Below are positions 63,082-64,000 of a stretch of DNA of 64,000 bases, piece by piece. The position numbers and the translations under genes were made by a program. Within the stretch, counting starts at the first letter, position 1; each line of letters opens with the position of its first letter. Source of the stretch: Spirometra erinaceieuropaei (lineage: Eukaryota > Platyhelminthes > Cestoda > Diphyllobothriidea > Diphyllobothriidae); the NCBI GenBank assembly GCA_902702965.1, contig CACRXP010000165.1, positions 485,190 to 549,189 on the forward strand. Direction: 5' to 3'. Under the pieces are notes generated by a model. The model ran no database searches. It worked only from the letters and a program-made list of their open reading frames with translations, and was not told the origin of the DNA.

Positions 63082-64000
63082 CAGTGAGTGGTCGATCTCA
63101 TGAAATGTTGGCTGAAATTCTAAAATGCGTTTTCGATTAGGAAGGATAACTTAGGCACGGTTGTAAAACGAATTATTTTGCCGCATAATCCTATAATATT
63201 TCGGACTCGGCAGGATGTCCGCTTTTGAATACACTGCTTTTCAATCTCCTGTAAAAACCATACTCGGTAAAAAATGACTACTTAAATGACATGCATTTTT
63301 CCCACTGATTTTCGATCATCTTGCAAATTTAAATATATCTTATAGGAGCCATGAACAAAATATGTTGTATTTGAGTCTTTTGATAGAGAATCACGTAATC
63401 TGCATATTTTATACTCGAAGAGGAAATACAATAAGGTTTTAAAAAGTTTCTTATTATGACACTTTTAAGACCGTGCAATGTCAATTCATACAGTATCGTG
63501 CCTGTCCGTTTACCATTGCTCTTCATGAAATGTACAACATAGTCCGATTTCATTGCAAGATTTTATTGGCTCTATACGATATCTTTTTAAACGCATAGAA
63601 GAATATGTGATTTTCTTTACGTGGGACACATGCACCGTGTAGACTGAAATCACTAAGCGCCAATGCAACGACTGATCGGGTTATAAATTATTCGGCAATT
63701 AGAAAACTTTTTTAAAACCTAATTATATTCCCTCTTCGAGTATAAAATATGCAGACTGCGTGATTCTCTATCAAAAGACTCAAAGACAACATATTTTTGT
63801 TCATGGCTCCTATAAGATATATTTAAATTTGCAAGATGATCGAAAATCAGTGGGAAACATGCATGTCACTTAAGTAGTCATTCTTTTACCGAGTATGGTT
63901 TTTACAGGAGATTGAAAAGCAGTGTATTCAAAAGCGGACATCCTGCCGAGTCCGAAATATTATAGGATTATGCGGCAAAGTAATTCGTTTTACAACCGTG
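63082..64000. mobile_element. Foldback / MITE-like element family F, copy 4, cut by the window edge
   Basis: A TA (63080-63081) is followed by CAGTGAGTGGTCG. The right part (from about 63745) is the reverse complement of 63115-63470, with only a few differences (for example ATATATCTTATAGGAGCCAT, mirrored at about 63811). The last bases at 64000 correspond to about 63145 in the left arm, so about 65 bp of the element is outside the window. Confidence 0.88.

Overview
This window is eukaryotic nuclear DNA of a repeat-rich animal, most likely a flatworm and probably a diphyllobothriidean tapeworm (Spirometra / Dibothriocephalus / Schistocephalus group). The evidence is the set of repeats: Penelope-like elements (PLEs) with GIY-YIG domains, several copies of an APE-endonuclease/RT element carrying C2H2 zinc fingers that I recognise from tapeworm genomes, a Ty3/Gypsy element, CR1-like fragments, and host genes with 30-40 nt introns. 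There is no prokaryotic operon structure, CRISPR array or rRNA. The assignment to a clade comes from memory and was not searched.

Layout. 1-5172: a decayed minus-strand Ty3/Gypsy element (gag, protease, RT, RNase H, integrase), running off the left edge and split by a plus-strand CR1-like insertion (958-2527). 5886-7700: a 5'-truncated PLE with intact RT catalytic residues, a GIY-YIG domain and a hammerhead-ribozyme-like 3' end. 7745-11170: a minus-strand endonuclease/RT element, itself carrying inserted repeats. 11190-11800: two head-to-head tRNA-derived SINEs. 13576-14069: the 3' exons of a host ZCCHC10-like zinc-knuckle gene (minus strand) with a 40-nt intron. 14900-22170: three further PLE copies; the one at 16848-18804 is bounded by inverted repeats and contains an assembly gap. 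22257-43400: mostly gene-poor, AT-rich DNA with foldback DNA transposons, a GGGGCT-rich element, degenerate telomere-like tracts and retroelement fragments.

43477-60898: the main host gene, plus strand. Six exons can be joined in consistent splice phase into about 1,239 residues of a NACHT/WD-repeat protein resembling NWD1/NWD2. The N-terminal region is cut by introns of 30 and 38 nt. Walker A and Walker B lie on different exons separated by a 7.9-kb intron filled with SINE-like repeats and a near-complete minus-strand endonuclease/RT/zinc-finger element (53630-57660). The gene continues to the right past a splice donor at 60899, and its upstream start is not certain. 61230-63070 holds more tRNA-derived SINE units, and 63082-64000 holds a foldback element cut by the window edge.

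Apart from these two host genes, almost everything recognisable is transposable-element sequence. Most copies are broken by stops, frameshifts or lost catalytic residues; no element in the window looks fully autonomous. The best candidates for unusual biology are the PLE ribozyme and inverted-repeat architecture, the very short introns, and a TA-flanked foldback family with long, nearly identical arms.
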